Of a DNA stretch of 64,000 bases, positions 36,079-45,309 are shown piece by piece. A program made the position numbers and the translations under genes. The notes under the pieces are model-generated. The model ran no database searches, had not been told where the DNA came from, and was given only the letters and a program-made list of their open reading frames with translations. Origin of the DNA: Eubacteriaceae bacterium (GTDB taxonomy: Bacteria; Bacillota; Clostridia; Lachnospirales; Lachnospiraceae); assembly GCA_902362455.1 (NCBI GenBank), contig CABIWJ010000011.1, forward strand, positions 12,560-76,559, written 5' to 3'. The first letter of the stretch is position 1. Every line of letters starts with the position of its first letter.

Positions 36079-37020
36079 CTACAAATCATTCTCTACTAAT
36101 TTATATCTTTCTGCTTTATTACATTTATTAATAAATATATATTTCTGGAATATTTTTTCCTTAATCATATCTCCAAGAACAGGTTTACTTCTTACATCTT
36201 CTAAATCATCACCATGGACTGTACATATGAATCTGCAGCCACAATTTATCCCCTGCCTTATTGCCTTAATATCTTCTTTAGAACCTATCTCATCAACCGC
36301 AATAACCTTAGGCGACATCGTTCTTATAAGCATCATTATTCCTGCCACCTTTGGTATTCCATCAATTACATCAGTTCTTATTCCTACATCATTCTGTGGT
36401 ATTCCAAGATAACAGGCCGCTATCTCGCTTCTTTCATCAGCAATTCCAATATTTAATCCTCTGTAATAACCATTATAACCATTACTTATATTTCTTACCA
36501 TGTCTCTTAATAATGTGGTCTTGCCCCGGCCAGGCGGTGAAATTATTAATGTATTATAGATACTATCTCTATCTTTATAGATTTTTGGAATTAATCTGTC
36601 AGAACAGCCAATCATTTCATGAGCAATTCTTATATTAATAAACGAAATATAACGTAATGTTTTTACTCTATTATTTTCAATTATTGCCTTGCCACAGATT
36701 CCAATACGATGTCCGCCTGCAACTGTTATGTAACCTTGTTTTATTTCCTCTTCATACGCATAAATTGAATAATTACTAATATATTCCATCGTCTCCCTGA
36801 TTTCATTAACTGTAACTATATAAGCATTTTCATAAGTCAACGTAATCTCTCCGTCAGGATTAACAAATCTCTCCATATTATCAATAATAACCATTAGTGG
36901 TTGTCCTGCCCTGAGTCTTATTTCATTAATTCTGTCTGCCTTATTTATTACATTACATAATATTTTCCGTAAATTAATTGAAAATATTCTTTCTATCCCT
37001 GTGACACTCAAACCTTTCAC
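36079..37020 (-). CDS. spoIIIAA: Stage III sporulation protein AA (ATPase)
   Basis: About 313 residues, a secretion-type ATPase. Walker A is in LIISPPGRGKTTLLRDMVR and Walker B in KVIAVDEIGSKEDIKAIRQGINCGCRFICTVHGDD; IRLRAGQPLMV and YSIYAYEEEIKQGYITVAGGHRIGICGKA are the family N-terminal segments. It powers the mother-cell side of the channel. The first codon listed is a GTG directly after GGAGGA; a TTG three codons later is better spaced. First gene of the spoIIIA operon. Confidence 0.95.
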   Translation of the reverse strand: MKGLSVTGIERIFSINLRKILCNVINKADRINEIRLRAGQPLMVIIDNMERFVNPDGEITLTYENAYIVTVNEIRETMEYISNYSIYAYEEEIKQGYITVAGGHRIGICGKAIIENNRVKTLRYISFINIRIAHEMIGCSDRLIPKIYKDRDSIYNTLIISPPGRGKTTLLRDMVRNISNGYNGYYRGLNIGIADERSEIAACYLGIPQNDVGIRTDVIDGIPKVAGIMMLIRTMSPKVIAVDEIGSKEDIKAIRQGINCGCRFICTVHGDDLEDVRSKPVLGDMIKEKIFQKYIFINKCNKAERYKLVENDL

Positions 37021-37043
37021 TCCTCCATCTGAACCTTTGTCCT

Positions 37044-37068
37044 TTTCATAATATATGTATACATATAT
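37044..37068. promoter_or_regulatory. AT-rich palindrome upstream of spoIIIAA
   Basis: The stretch around TATATGTATACATATA is a perfect palindrome lying about 25-45 bp before spoIIIAA. On the minus strand CATATATT at its end resembles the sigma-E -10 (CATACAAT), with GTAATTA about 15 bases further upstream as a weak -35. The spoIIIA operon is sigma-E-driven in Bacillus; assignment here is tentative. Confidence 0.3.
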
Positions 37069-37081
37069 GCTTTAATTACAC

Positions 37082-37160
37082 AAAAAAAGAAAAACCCTGA
37101 ATATTCATATGACAACATCTGTTAATCAAACAATGTCAAATGTCTTAATCTGGGTTTTTC
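37082..37160 (-). terminator. Terminator region of ABC transporter system 1
   Basis: On the minus strand, going away from the ATPase gene, GAAAAACCC (37152-37160) pairs with GGGTTTTTC (37089-37097) and is followed by seven T (37082-37088). A smaller TGACA/TGTCA stem lies within the large loop. Confidence 0.55.
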
Positions 37161-37219
37161 TATATTAAAATCACATATTTTCTCAAATGTATAAGAGCAT
37201 CAAAAGTCCCTAAAAGTTT

Positions 37220-38017
37220 CTAATCAGCTAACATCATTCTGTCATTTGCGAATTCTCCACCGCTGACATCTTCGAATTTCTTAAGCAAATCAGACACATG
37301 AAGATTCTTCTTTTCATCTCCGGCAACATCATAGATTATTTTACCCTCATGCATCATAATAAGTCTGTTACCCATTTTGATTGCATCTTTCATATTATGT
37401 GTAACCATCATTGCTGTAAGATTTTTAGCCGTTACTATTTCTTCTGTTAATTCTAATACCTTTTTTGCTGTCTTTGGATCAAGTGCAGCTGTATGCTCAT
37501 CTAAAAGTAATATTTTTGGTTCCTGCAAAGTAGCCATTAAAAGTGTAAGAGCCTGTCTCTGTCCACCGGATAACAAGCCAACTTTAGATGTCATTCTGTC
37601 TTCAAGTCCAAGTCCTAAAGTCTTTAACTGTTCATGGAATAATTCTTTTTCTTTCTTAGTAATTCCCCATGAAAGTCCTCTTTTCTTACCACGTCTATAA
37701 GCAAGTGCCATATTTTCTTCTATCTCCATTCCAGCTGCAGTACCTTTCATAGGATCCTGGAATACTCGTCCTAAATATTTAGCTCTGGCATATTCTGGTT
37801 TTGTAGATATATTATCACCATCAAGGATTATTGTACCTGAATCAATAGGATATACACCTGCTATCATATTAAGTGTAGTAGATTTTCCAGCTCCATTTCC
37901 ACCTATTATAGTAACAAAATCGCCTTTATTAAGCTGAAGATTAACGCCACATAATGCTTTCTTTTCATTAACCGTTCCACGATTAAATGTTTTTCTTACA
38001 TTTTTTAATTCTAACAT
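37220..38017 (-). CDS. ABC transporter ATP-binding protein, TrpZ-like (system 1)
   Basis: 265 residues. Walker A GGNGAGKSTTLNMIAG, signature LLSGGQRQALTLLMA, Walker B PKILLLDEHTAALDPKTA and the H-loop VTHNMKDAIKMG are all intact. It energises the adjacent permease and binding protein. The start overlaps the permease stop. A second, closely similar ATPase is encoded at 50.4 kb; by family, the set resembles the TrpXYZ tryptophan/tyrosine importers. Confidence 0.93.
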   Translation of the reverse strand: MLELKNVRKTFNRGTVNEKKALCGVNLQLNKGDFVTIIGGNGAGKSTTLNMIAGVYPIDSGTIILDGDNISTKPEYARAKYLGRVFQDPMKGTAAGMEIEENMALAYRRGKKRGLSWGITKKEKELFHEQLKTLGLGLEDRMTSKVGLLSGGQRQALTLLMATLQEPKILLLDEHTAALDPKTAKKVLELTEEIVTAKNLTAMMVTHNMKDAIKMGNRLIMMHEGKIIYDVAGDEKKNLHVSDLLKKFEDVSGGEFANDRMMLAD

Positions 38018-38964
38018 TATTTCGAAGCCTCCTCTTCATCCTCAAAGCCAGGGTTGTACTGACTTCTTATTTTAATCTTTTCTACCACAATAGGAACCGA
38101 TAAAGCAATTGCAATTATAACAGCTGAAATCAGTTTCATGTAGTTCGCATCAAGATTCAACTCAAGAACTATAGCTCTGATTACAAAATACACTGCTGAA
38201 CCTACTACTACCGAACATAACTTTCCGCCGAAAGATTTAAGCCAGCCAAGTAATACTTCACCGATAACGATTGCTGCAAGACCTATAACGATTGCACCTG
38301 TACCCATATTTATATCACCATATTTCTGGCTCTGTGCAACCATACCACCTGCAAGTCCAACAAGACCATTGCTAATCATAAGTGATAATAATTTAGTAAA
38401 TTTAACATTGACACCTAATGCTCTAATCATATCTTCATTATTGCCTGTAGCACGTATTGCACTTCCAAGCTCTGTTCCAAAGAACCAATATAAGAAAATA
38501 ATTAACACAATTACAATCACTAATCCGACAATTAATGTTGCTGTCGACTGGTCTATACCAAATTTCTCAGAAACAAGAAGAAAAATTGATTTAATCTTTT
38601 TCTTATCTGCTGTTTTCATAAGTGGTGTATTAGCTCTGCCCATTATCTTTAAGTTAATAGGCCATATACTAATCTGTGTAAGTATTCCTGCAAGAATGGC
38701 AGGTATCTCAAATACCGTATGCAATATACCTGTAACGGCTCCTGCTAAAAGTCCTGCAAGAAAGCCAATAAATAATGCAAGTACAGGATTCATACCATTG
38801 TACATAAGTGCCGCACATGTACAACCACCAAGAGAAAAACTTCCATCTACTGTTAAATCTGCTATATCTAATATTTTAAATGTTATGTATACACCAAGTA
38901 CCATTACTGCCCATAGAATACCCTGGGAAATGGCATCTGGCATTGCACCTGCAAAGAAACTCAT
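38017..38964 (-). CDS. ABC transporter permease, TrpY-like (system 1)
   Basis: 315 residues with eight or nine hydrophobic segments. Family segments are GILWAVMVLGVYITFKILDIADLTVDGSFSLGG, LAGLLAGAVTGILHTVFEIPAILAGIL and AIRATGNNEDMIRALGVN, shared with branched-chain amino acid type permeases. GGAGG precedes the ATG. It lies between the binding-protein and ATPase genes. Confidence 0.92.
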   Translation of the reverse strand: MSFFAGAMPDAISQGILWAVMVLGVYITFKILDIADLTVDGSFSLGGCTCAALMYNGMNPVLALFIGFLAGLLAGAVTGILHTVFEIPAILAGILTQISIWPINLKIMGRANTPLMKTADKKKIKSIFLLVSEKFGIDQSTATLIVGLVIVIVLIIFLYWFFGTELGSAIRATGNNEDMIRALGVNVKFTKLLSLMISNGLVGLAGGMVAQSQKYGDINMGTGAIVIGLAAIVIGEVLLGWLKSFGGKLCSVVVGSAVYFVIRAIVLELNLDANYMKLISAVIIAIALSVPIVVEKIKIRSQYNPGFEDEEEASK

Positions 38965-38996
38965 TTGTATTTTTCCTCCAAATTTTATTAGCTATA

Positions 38997-39968
38997 TTAT
39001 TTTCCAATATCTAAGCCTGAAACATCAATTCCTAATTCCTTAGCTATCTCTTCATTAACCTGTAATTCACATTTAGCTGCATCAAGATATTCTATCGGCA
39101 TATCTTCAGGTGATGCTTCCCCTTTAAGAATCTTAGCTGCCATCTTAGCTGTCTTCTTACCTAAGTTATAATAATCAATACCATATGTTGCAAGACCACC
39201 ATTATCAACCATACCTGATTCACCAACAATACATGGAATCTTATTCTCTGTAGCAACCATTGAAACTGTTGACATACCAGCTGCAATCATATTATCTGTC
39301 GGAATATAGATAGCATCTACTTTTCCTACCATTGATTCTACGACTGTCTGAATCTCATTTGAGTTAGATACTGTATATACTTTATATGTCATACTATTTG
39401 CTTCGATTTCTTTCTTAGCAATTTCAGCCTGGAATAAGGAGTTATCTTCTGCTGAATTGTAGAGGATACCTACTGTCTTACAATCAGGAATTAACTGTTT
39501 TAATAATGAAATCTGTTCTTTAATAGGCGTTAAATCTGATGTGCCTGTAACATTTGTGCCCGGTTTATCGTTAGAATCTACAAGTCCAGCTTCAGCAGGA
39601 TCTGTAACTGCTGTAATGCAGATAGGAATATCTTCTGTCTTACCTGCTATTGCCTGTGCTGCAGGAGTTGCGATTGCTAAAACCAAATCTTTTTTATCAT
39701 TTACGAATTTTGATGCTATTGTATCACAAGCTGACTGATCACCCTGTGCATTCTGCTGATCTATTTTAGCATCAATACCTTCTTCTTTAAGCCCGTCACA
39801 GAAACCCTTGTTAGCTGCGTCTAATGCAACATGCTCTGTTAACTGTATAACCCCAACGTTATACTTTCCTTTTCCTGATCCCGAATCACTTGATGAACCG
39901 CAGCCTGCAAGCATACCTGCTACCATGGCTGATGTCATTGTCATAGCTATAATTTTCTTTAATTTCAT
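38997..39968 (-). CDS. ABC transporter substrate-binding lipoprotein, TrpX-like (system 1)
   Basis: 323 residues. The signal peptide ends in a lipobox (MVAGMLAGC). The mature part is of the PF04392 type: YNVGVIQLTEHVALDAANKGFCDGLKEEG, DLVLAIATPAAQAIAG, PICITAVTDPAEAGLV and TSDLTPIKEQISLLKQLIP. The family binds aromatic amino acids or related solutes; the ligand of this copy is not known. No T-box was found upstream, in contrast to system 2. Confidence 0.92.
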   Translation of the reverse strand: MKLKKIIAMTMTSAMVAGMLAGCGSSSDSGSGKGKYNVGVIQLTEHVALDAANKGFCDGLKEEGIDAKIDQQNAQGDQSACDTIASKFVNDKKDLVLAIATPAAQAIAGKTEDIPICITAVTDPAEAGLVDSNDKPGTNVTGTSDLTPIKEQISLLKQLIPDCKTVGILYNSAEDNSLFQAEIAKKEIEANSMTYKVYTVSNSNEIQTVVESMVGKVDAIYIPTDNMIAAGMSTVSMVATENKIPCIVGESGMVDNGGLATYGIDYYNLGKKTAKMAAKILKGEASPEDMPIEYLDAAKCELQVNEEIAKELGIDVSGLDIGK

Positions 39969-40066
39969 ATTTTACCTCTTTCTTTTAACGCTTATAATAT
40001 TTTCGATTACGAACGCGTTGTATTCGTAACACGTTAATGTATAAAAGTATCATAAAACACCTTATA

Positions 40067-40095
40067 ATTTTACAATGCTTTGTGCAAATAGTCAA
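40067..40095 (-). promoter_or_regulatory. Promoter of ABC transporter system 1
   Basis: On the minus strand TTGACT (40090-40095) and TAAAAT (40067-40072) are separated by 17 bases. The leader of about 90 bases contains an imperfect inverted repeat (TAACGTGTTACGAATAC/AACGCGTTCGTAATC region), which may be an operator. Confidence 0.5.
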
Positions 40096-40168
40096 TATTT
40101 AAAAGGCATAGAGATTATTAACTTAGGAACTTAACACCTAAGATAAAACTTATCTTCTCAAAACGAAC

Positions 40169-41632
40169 TTATTCTGATGTATTTTTAGGCATAATTATAC
40201 AATCATCATCAATCGTACAATCAGGCGACAACTCTCTAAGATAGTCTAATACATCTGTCTTATTCTTCTCATCTTCTAAATACAATGTCTTATAATTACT
40301 CTGCATACAAGGAACGTATGTCATTGACTTTAAACCGCTAATATCAATTTTCAAATTAATCATTCCATTATATTTCGTCTCACCATTAAACCAGAAATCA
40401 CCAAGACTATATACAACTGGCTTACCATCTATATATTCCATTCCCTGAAGAACATGAGGGTGTCCTCCTATTATGGCATCTACTCCCGAAGCAATCATCT
40501 TCTGTGCAATCTCATGCTGGTATGCTTCGAAGTATTTACTGTCCTCCGTTCCCCAATGTATGTATGCTATAAGATAATCACATTGTTTGTCTGCACTTGC
40601 AATTACTTCATTTAATCTTGTATCATCATACATAAGAAAAATACCTGCTGAATCTTCTTTAGCTCCCGGTGTATATCTTACCTTTTCTGCACGACTTGCT
40701 GATACGAACCCAATCTTAATACCATTTACCACGTAATATACTACTTTCTCGGCTTCATTCGAATTTCTTCCACCTCCAACTGTTGTTATTCCTGCATTTC
40801 TAATTATATCAATTGTATCTTCAAATGCTTCATGTCCGAAATCGTATACATGATTATTAGCAAGTGATACTATATCAGCTCCCAATTCATTAAGGATTTT
40901 AACTCTTTCAGGTTTCGCCCTGAATGTGTACATTTTCCCAGGTATTGCACTTCCCCTGTCACTTATGGAGAACTCATTATTAAGCATAAATATATCCGCC
41001 TCGTTACATTGTTCTATTATCTTCTCACTTATGCAATCCTTTAGTCCTGAAGTGGTATCATAATAATCTAATACAAAACCATCTTCCGCAAGGCATATAT
41101 CTCCTGCAAATAACAGACTGACTTCATCCGTCTTTTTTGCATCCTTATGTATATCTTCTTTATCTTCAAGAAATTCATCACATAAAACAAACAGGGATTT
41201 CCCTGTCTGAATATAAAAATCCCTGTTTATATTGTTACCACTTAAACCCAGTTCACTTACAACCTTTAAACTGTACTGTTTAGTAAACCATTCCACGAAA
41301 TCTTTTGTTGATTTATCCGATTGTTTTATTTCCAGATATTGTTTTACTATATCTAACTTATCTATAAGTTTATTTTTTGAATTATCTAATGTTGTTACTT
41401 TAAAATCATTTGCATCTTCCTTACCATCCTTAGATATTTCTATATTATTTTCAGTACTGTCTCCAGATGATTCATCAGCATTTTCTTTTATTGCATTCTC
41501 ATCATTTGATGTAATACAATAAGTATTAACCTGGATACTTATTGTATTGAGTTTATCATTAAATATACCTAATATTGAAATAAGAAAAATAACTATTATA
41601 GATACAATACTAATTGCTTTCCTGTTGTTCAT
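40169..41632 (-). CDS. CapA-family (PgsA-like) metallophosphatase-fold protein
   Basis: 487 residues. An N-terminal membrane segment (ISIVSIIVIFLISILGIF) and an Asn/Glu-rich linker lead to a CapA domain (about 170-460): LLFAGDICLAEDGFV, FMLNNEFSISDRGSAIPGKMYTFRAKPE, IVSLANNHVYDFGHEAFEDT, AYIHWGTEDSKY and ASGVDAIIGGHPHVLQGME. Family members take part in poly-gamma-glutamate capsule synthesis, but many solitary ones have other unknown wall roles. The ATG (SD GGAGG) lies inside the end of the GGDEF gene, so translation is coupled. Confidence 0.9.
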   Translation of the reverse strand: MNNRKAISIVSIIVIFLISILGIFNDKLNTISIQVNTYCITSNDENAIKENADESSGDSTENNIEISKDGKEDANDFKVTTLDNSKNKLIDKLDIVKQYLEIKQSDKSTKDFVEWFTKQYSLKVVSELGLSGNNINRDFYIQTGKSLFVLCDEFLEDKEDIHKDAKKTDEVSLLFAGDICLAEDGFVLDYYDTTSGLKDCISEKIIEQCNEADIFMLNNEFSISDRGSAIPGKMYTFRAKPERVKILNELGADIVSLANNHVYDFGHEAFEDTIDIIRNAGITTVGGGRNSNEAEKVVYYVVNGIKIGFVSASRAEKVRYTPGAKEDSAGIFLMYDDTRLNEVIASADKQCDYLIAYIHWGTEDSKYFEAYQHEIAQKMIASGVDAIIGGHPHVLQGMEYIDGKPVVYSLGDFWFNGETKYNGMINLKIDISGLKSMTYVPCMQSNYKTLYLEDEKNKTDVLDYLRELSPDCTIDDDCIIMPKNTSE

Positions 41633-44600
41633 CTATATCCTCCCAGAATATGTAACTTCCTTTTCGATTTTTCTTCATAAAGTATAATGCCTTGTCTGCT
41701 TTCTGCAGTGTCTCCATAACACTTTCGTTACTTGCACTATATGATATAGCTATACCAATTGAACATGAAACCAATTTATTATGAGGAATATTTACATCTT
41801 GTTTTATATATTTACTAACAACATCAACAAATCCATCACTAATTTTGTTATATATGTCATCAGCCACCTTGAATACCTGTTCTTTAGAAACATTATTCAA
41901 TACAACAACAAACTCGTCTCCACCATATCTTACGGCATATCCGATTTTATTACTAACACTACTAAACACCTTAGCAAATTCTACCAATACCACGTCTCCG
42001 ACATCATGACCGAATGTATCATTATAGTATTTGAAATTATCAAGGTCAGCATATAGAATTGCAATAGAATTATTACAATTACTATGTTCATCTATCTTCT
42101 TAGCAAAACCCTGTCTGTTATATAGTCCGGTAAGCATATCTGTAATTGCTAAAGAGTTAAGTTTCTCATTAATTTCTATAATATTCTTTCTGGATTTAAT
42201 TCTTTCAATTCCACTTGATAGCTGTATTATAGCAGTTTTAATGATTACAAGATCATCATCTGATAAAAATATTCTGCTTCTTCTGAAATTCTTATGCATA
42301 TTAACTGTTGCTAAAAATACAGAATTAACTCCTTGTTCATCCATAACAGGAACTCCTACCAGAGTAACTATTTTATTCTTGCCAAATAATGATATAATTC
42401 TATTAAATTCTAAGAATGACTTATCTGTTCTGTTAACAATAAATGATCTCTTCATAAGATTCATAAAATCAAATATATCATTATATGAAGCTGATATATC
42501 TTTTCTTAACTCCTTGTATAATTCATCTACATCATCTTTTTTTCTCTCAAGCATAAGGATACTATCAAAATTAAAATTATTTTGTAGCGTTATCATTGTA
42601 TTCTCTATCAATGTACCTGTATCATTATCCTCTTTATTAAGCATCTCTTGAAGGAATGACAAAAATTTAATATCTTTCTTACGTTCTGATAACTGTTTCT
42701 CCTTACCTACATTATATGATAAGTCAATTAAAGACTCGAGTGGAACATTTAAAAGTCCCGAAGTAACAGGTCTTGAATTTATATTTTTGCCATCAATTAT
42801 ATACATAATGTTCTGCATCTTAACTACGTATCCATTTTCTCTACAATAGCTTAATCCATTTTCTAAAACTTCAGATGCTTTGGCTTCGTCACCACATTTT
42901 TTACAAAATCTGTAATATTCTGTGGTAAAGCTTGTAATAATATAGAACATAGCACCCTTGCATACTTCAAAATATGAGTCAGCTGCCTCAAAATATTCTC
43001 CCGCTTGCTCATAATCTCCATTATTAACATTTAAAATACCATTTATAAAATTGTAAATCATCAAATCTTCATGCCAATATGCATAATCTACCTCTTCTCC
43101 CTCATCAGGATATAGCAAGTGACTTATTCTAATCTCCATATTGCTAAGACATTTATATGCACGATATTCATTACCAACCATATAGTAAGAAAATGCCTGC
43201 AGACCATATAACTTAGACGCATTACATATCTGTATGGTTTCAATCTCAAGGTTGTCTAACATCTTAAATATTGTATCAAAATAATTGCATGCCGATATAA
43301 AATCCTGAACACAAATACAATTAATCGCCATATTATAAAGTGCTTCTGCAATTCCCTCTGCGTTCCTATTCTTAATCAGAATATCTATGGCATTACTGAA
43401 ATATTCATTAGCCTTTGTATGTTGTTCAGATATTATACTGTTATAACCCATTCCAAGATACAGGTTGGCTCTTCGTCTTAAGTCACCGTCAAGCATATTA
43501 ATCTTTAGCTTCTCATTATAGAATCTGCTGCCACATTTATGGTAACCTTTCTCTGAAAACAAAACTATATATTTCGTATAAGCAGATGTTAAAAAATTAT
43601 AGTTACCTAACATTTTACCTACAGCAATTCCATTCTTAAATGTCTCTGATTCCTTACAATTAATAAAATGTCTGATTGATTCATCATCATTATCATATCC
43701 AAAAATTGTATAATATGCGTAAGTATTAAGATAATTATATTTTTTAAGCTTTCTTAATATTTCTTCATTAACTCTTACCTTGCTGAAATCTACTGTGAAC
43801 ACATCTCTCCAACCACTAAATTGTGCAGCTTCCCTTATCATCTCTGCATTGAATTCCAGATTTTCATCACCTAACTTCTTAGAGATTGCTATACATCTGT
43901 CTGCATATTTATATGCTAAATCTGACTGTGTCATATTCATCTGAGCAAGTCCACATATATAATTATAGGTATAGCTCTCATATAAGTCAGTCTCCCCGTT
44001 ATAGAGTGGCAGCATCTTCTCACAATTAAGCATTGCAGAATTATTATCATCCTCTAAAACATTACAAAGTGACCTGATTACATAAAAATCAAACTTATCC
44101 TTATTCTCTATATTAAGTTTTTCTTCTGCAATCCTGCTATTTATTATTCCCATATAATGTTCAGCATCTTCTAATGCTAACATAAGGTAAAGGTTTCTTA
44201 ATTTAACCAGGTAGTCTCTAAAAAAACGTCTGTTTGGTATAAATGTCGAACGATAATTACCATAATCTAATTCTTTATCACTCTTCCACTCAAATATTAT
44301 ATTCATATCCTCTGCCTTATTAATCATCTTATTAAAGTATTCTTCAATATAAGAAAGTGGAGATTGTAATTCATTATATATAATCAGTAACTTTATATTA
44401 AGTCCTTCGATATTATTCATTAATTCATTAATAACTTTCATCGATGACTTTCCTGCATACTGGAATCGGTCAAGTACAATAAGTAATGGTGTTTTTAGTG
44501 ATATATAACTATAACATTTGATAATTGACTGTATGAATTTCTTCATCTCATAATGAACCTCTGATGTTATAATCTGTTCCGTTCTATGTGCCACGCCTGT

Positions 44601-44936
44601 TGAAAGGTAAGAAACAAATATCTCTTTATGGAGTGAATATACATCGCATCTGTCTATAAATTCACTTACGTTCATATCATTCGAAAAAAACTTCTGGTAA
44701 TAATATCGTATACCATTTATTAATGGTTCATAAGGTTCTTTAATGTCATTTTTAGAATATCTATGATATAAAAGACCTTTCTTATAGACATCACCAACAA
44801 TTTTCTCAATATCTTCAAGTCTCATATCCAACATATTATAATGTTTCACAAACATTATCTTCTCTGTTGACATATTATCATCAGTCACATATGAATAAAA
44901 TAAATTCTTAATATAATTTGTGTGATTCAAATTCAT
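41610..44936 (-). CDS. Large TPR-GGDEF protein with a degenerate ATPase-like N-terminus
   Basis: 1108 residues. Residues 1-240 resemble the second half of a STAND/AAA module (TPLLIVLDRFQYAGKSSMKVINELM, like the Walker B region) but no Walker A loop is seen. A long array of TPR-like helices follows (about 270-720: ADRCIAISKKLGDENLEFNAE; ANLYLGMGYNSIISEQHTKANEYFSNAIDIL), then a GAF-like segment (about 770-930) and a GGDEF domain with an intact YGGDEF site and LADLDNFKYYNDTFGHDVGD. It should make cyclic di-GMP. The ATG lies against GAGGG with an in-frame stop just upstream. Confidence 0.88.
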   Translation of the reverse strand: MNLNHTNYIKNLFYSYVTDDNMSTEKIMFVKHYNMLDMRLEDIEKIVGDVYKKGLLYHRYSKNDIKEPYEPLINGIRYYYQKFFSNDMNVSEFIDRCDVYSLHKEIFVSYLSTGVAHRTEQIITSEVHYEMKKFIQSIIKCYSYISLKTPLLIVLDRFQYAGKSSMKVINELMNNIEGLNIKLLIIYNELQSPLSYIEEYFNKMINKAEDMNIIFEWKSDKELDYGNYRSTFIPNRRFFRDYLVKLRNLYLMLALEDAEHYMGIINSRIAEEKLNIENKDKFDFYVIRSLCNVLEDDNNSAMLNCEKMLPLYNGETDLYESYTYNYICGLAQMNMTQSDLAYKYADRCIAISKKLGDENLEFNAEMIREAAQFSGWRDVFTVDFSKVRVNEEILRKLKKYNYLNTYAYYTIFGYDNDDESIRHFINCKESETFKNGIAVGKMLGNYNFLTSAYTKYIVLFSEKGYHKCGSRFYNEKLKINMLDGDLRRRANLYLGMGYNSIISEQHTKANEYFSNAIDILIKNRNAEGIAEALYNMAINCICVQDFISACNYFDTIFKMLDNLEIETIQICNASKLYGLQAFSYYMVGNEYRAYKCLSNMEIRISHLLYPDEGEEVDYAYWHEDLMIYNFINGILNVNNGDYEQAGEYFEAADSYFEVCKGAMFYIITSFTTEYYRFCKKCGDEAKASEVLENGLSYCRENGYVVKMQNIMYIIDGKNINSRPVTSGLLNVPLESLIDLSYNVGKEKQLSERKKDIKFLSFLQEMLNKEDNDTGTLIENTMITLQNNFNFDSILMLERKKDDVDELYKELRKDISASYNDIFDFMNLMKRSFIVNRTDKSFLEFNRIISLFGKNKIVTLVGVPVMDEQGVNSVFLATVNMHKNFRRSRIFLSDDDLVIIKTAIIQLSSGIERIKSRKNIIEINEKLNSLAITDMLTGLYNRQGFAKKIDEHSNCNNSIAILYADLDNFKYYNDTFGHDVGDVVLVEFAKVFSSVSNKIGYAVRYGGDEFVVVLNNVSKEQVFKVADDIYNKISDGFVDVVSKYIKQDVNIPHNKLVSCSIGIAISYSASNESVMETLQKADKALYFMKKNRKGSYIFWEDIDEQQESN

Positions 44937-44992
44937 CCCTCACGGTCCATATAATGTATTTATCAAAAGTAGTAAATGCTACTATTATTTCT

Positions 44993-45021
44993 ATTCTACT
45001 ATATTTTTAAAATATAATCAA
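44993..45021 (-). promoter_or_regulatory. Promoter of the TPR-GGDEF gene
   Basis: On the minus strand TTGATT (45016-45021) and TAGAAT (44993-44998) are 17 bases apart. Downstream, AGTAG-CATTTA-CTACT is a short inverted repeat in the leader. The promoter is divergent from that of nrdD. Confidence 0.5.
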
Positions 45022-45065
45022 CTTATCTTTATTTCAAATCCAGGCATAAGTTTTAATATTTTTAT

Positions 45066-45115
45066 AACTATATGTTGTGGTTTCCTATTGACACCGCAAC
45101 TAAATGTTGTATAAT
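45066..45115 (+). promoter_or_regulatory. nrdD promoter with paired NrdR-like boxes
   Basis: TTGACA (45088-45093) and TATAAT (45110-45115), both consensus, are 16 bases apart. Two near-identical 13-mers, AACTATATGTTGT (45066-45078) and AACTAAATGTTGT (45098-45110), start 32 bases apart, three helical turns, the known arrangement of NrdR boxes. The second overlaps the promoter spacer. nrdR itself is not in the window. Confidence 0.7.
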
Positions 45116-45198
45116 AATTTTATATTTTATTACTTATCGAATTGAGATAGTAATTTGAAAATAGTGTGAAAAATAATGCAGATGCGATTATTGTTCAC

Positions 45199-45304
45199 AC
45201 GGCTATTTGTTTCTGAGCGAAAGCAAATAGCTTTATGGCAGATGAGAAATCTCCTGTGCAAATTTCTCATCGCTTCATCTCAATAAGTTGCTCAGAAATG
45301 GAGA
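45199..45304 (+). repeat. Family A intergenic hairpin repeat before nrdD
   Basis: Full copy: hairpin GGCTATTTGTTTCTGAGCGAA/AGCAAATAGC, then GATGAGAAATCTCC/AAATTTCTCATC, then TTGCTCAGAAATGGAG, which is the nrdD ribosome site. An open frame runs through it (MADEKSPVQISH...), but the same words occur before an unrelated ATPase gene, showing that this is repeat DNA and not the N-terminus of NrdD. Confidence 0.8.
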
Positions 45305-45309
45305 TTCCT

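Noticed and set aside
39969..40168. T-box expected before transporter system 1
   Set aside because: No GGTACCGCG-type core or terminator pair; only a promoter and an inverted repeat.
45235..45309. 25 extra codons (MADEKSPV...) at the start of nrdD
   Set aside because: The same words precede the unrelated trp ATPase 2 gene; they are family A repeat DNA, and NrdD starts at the SD-supported ATG.
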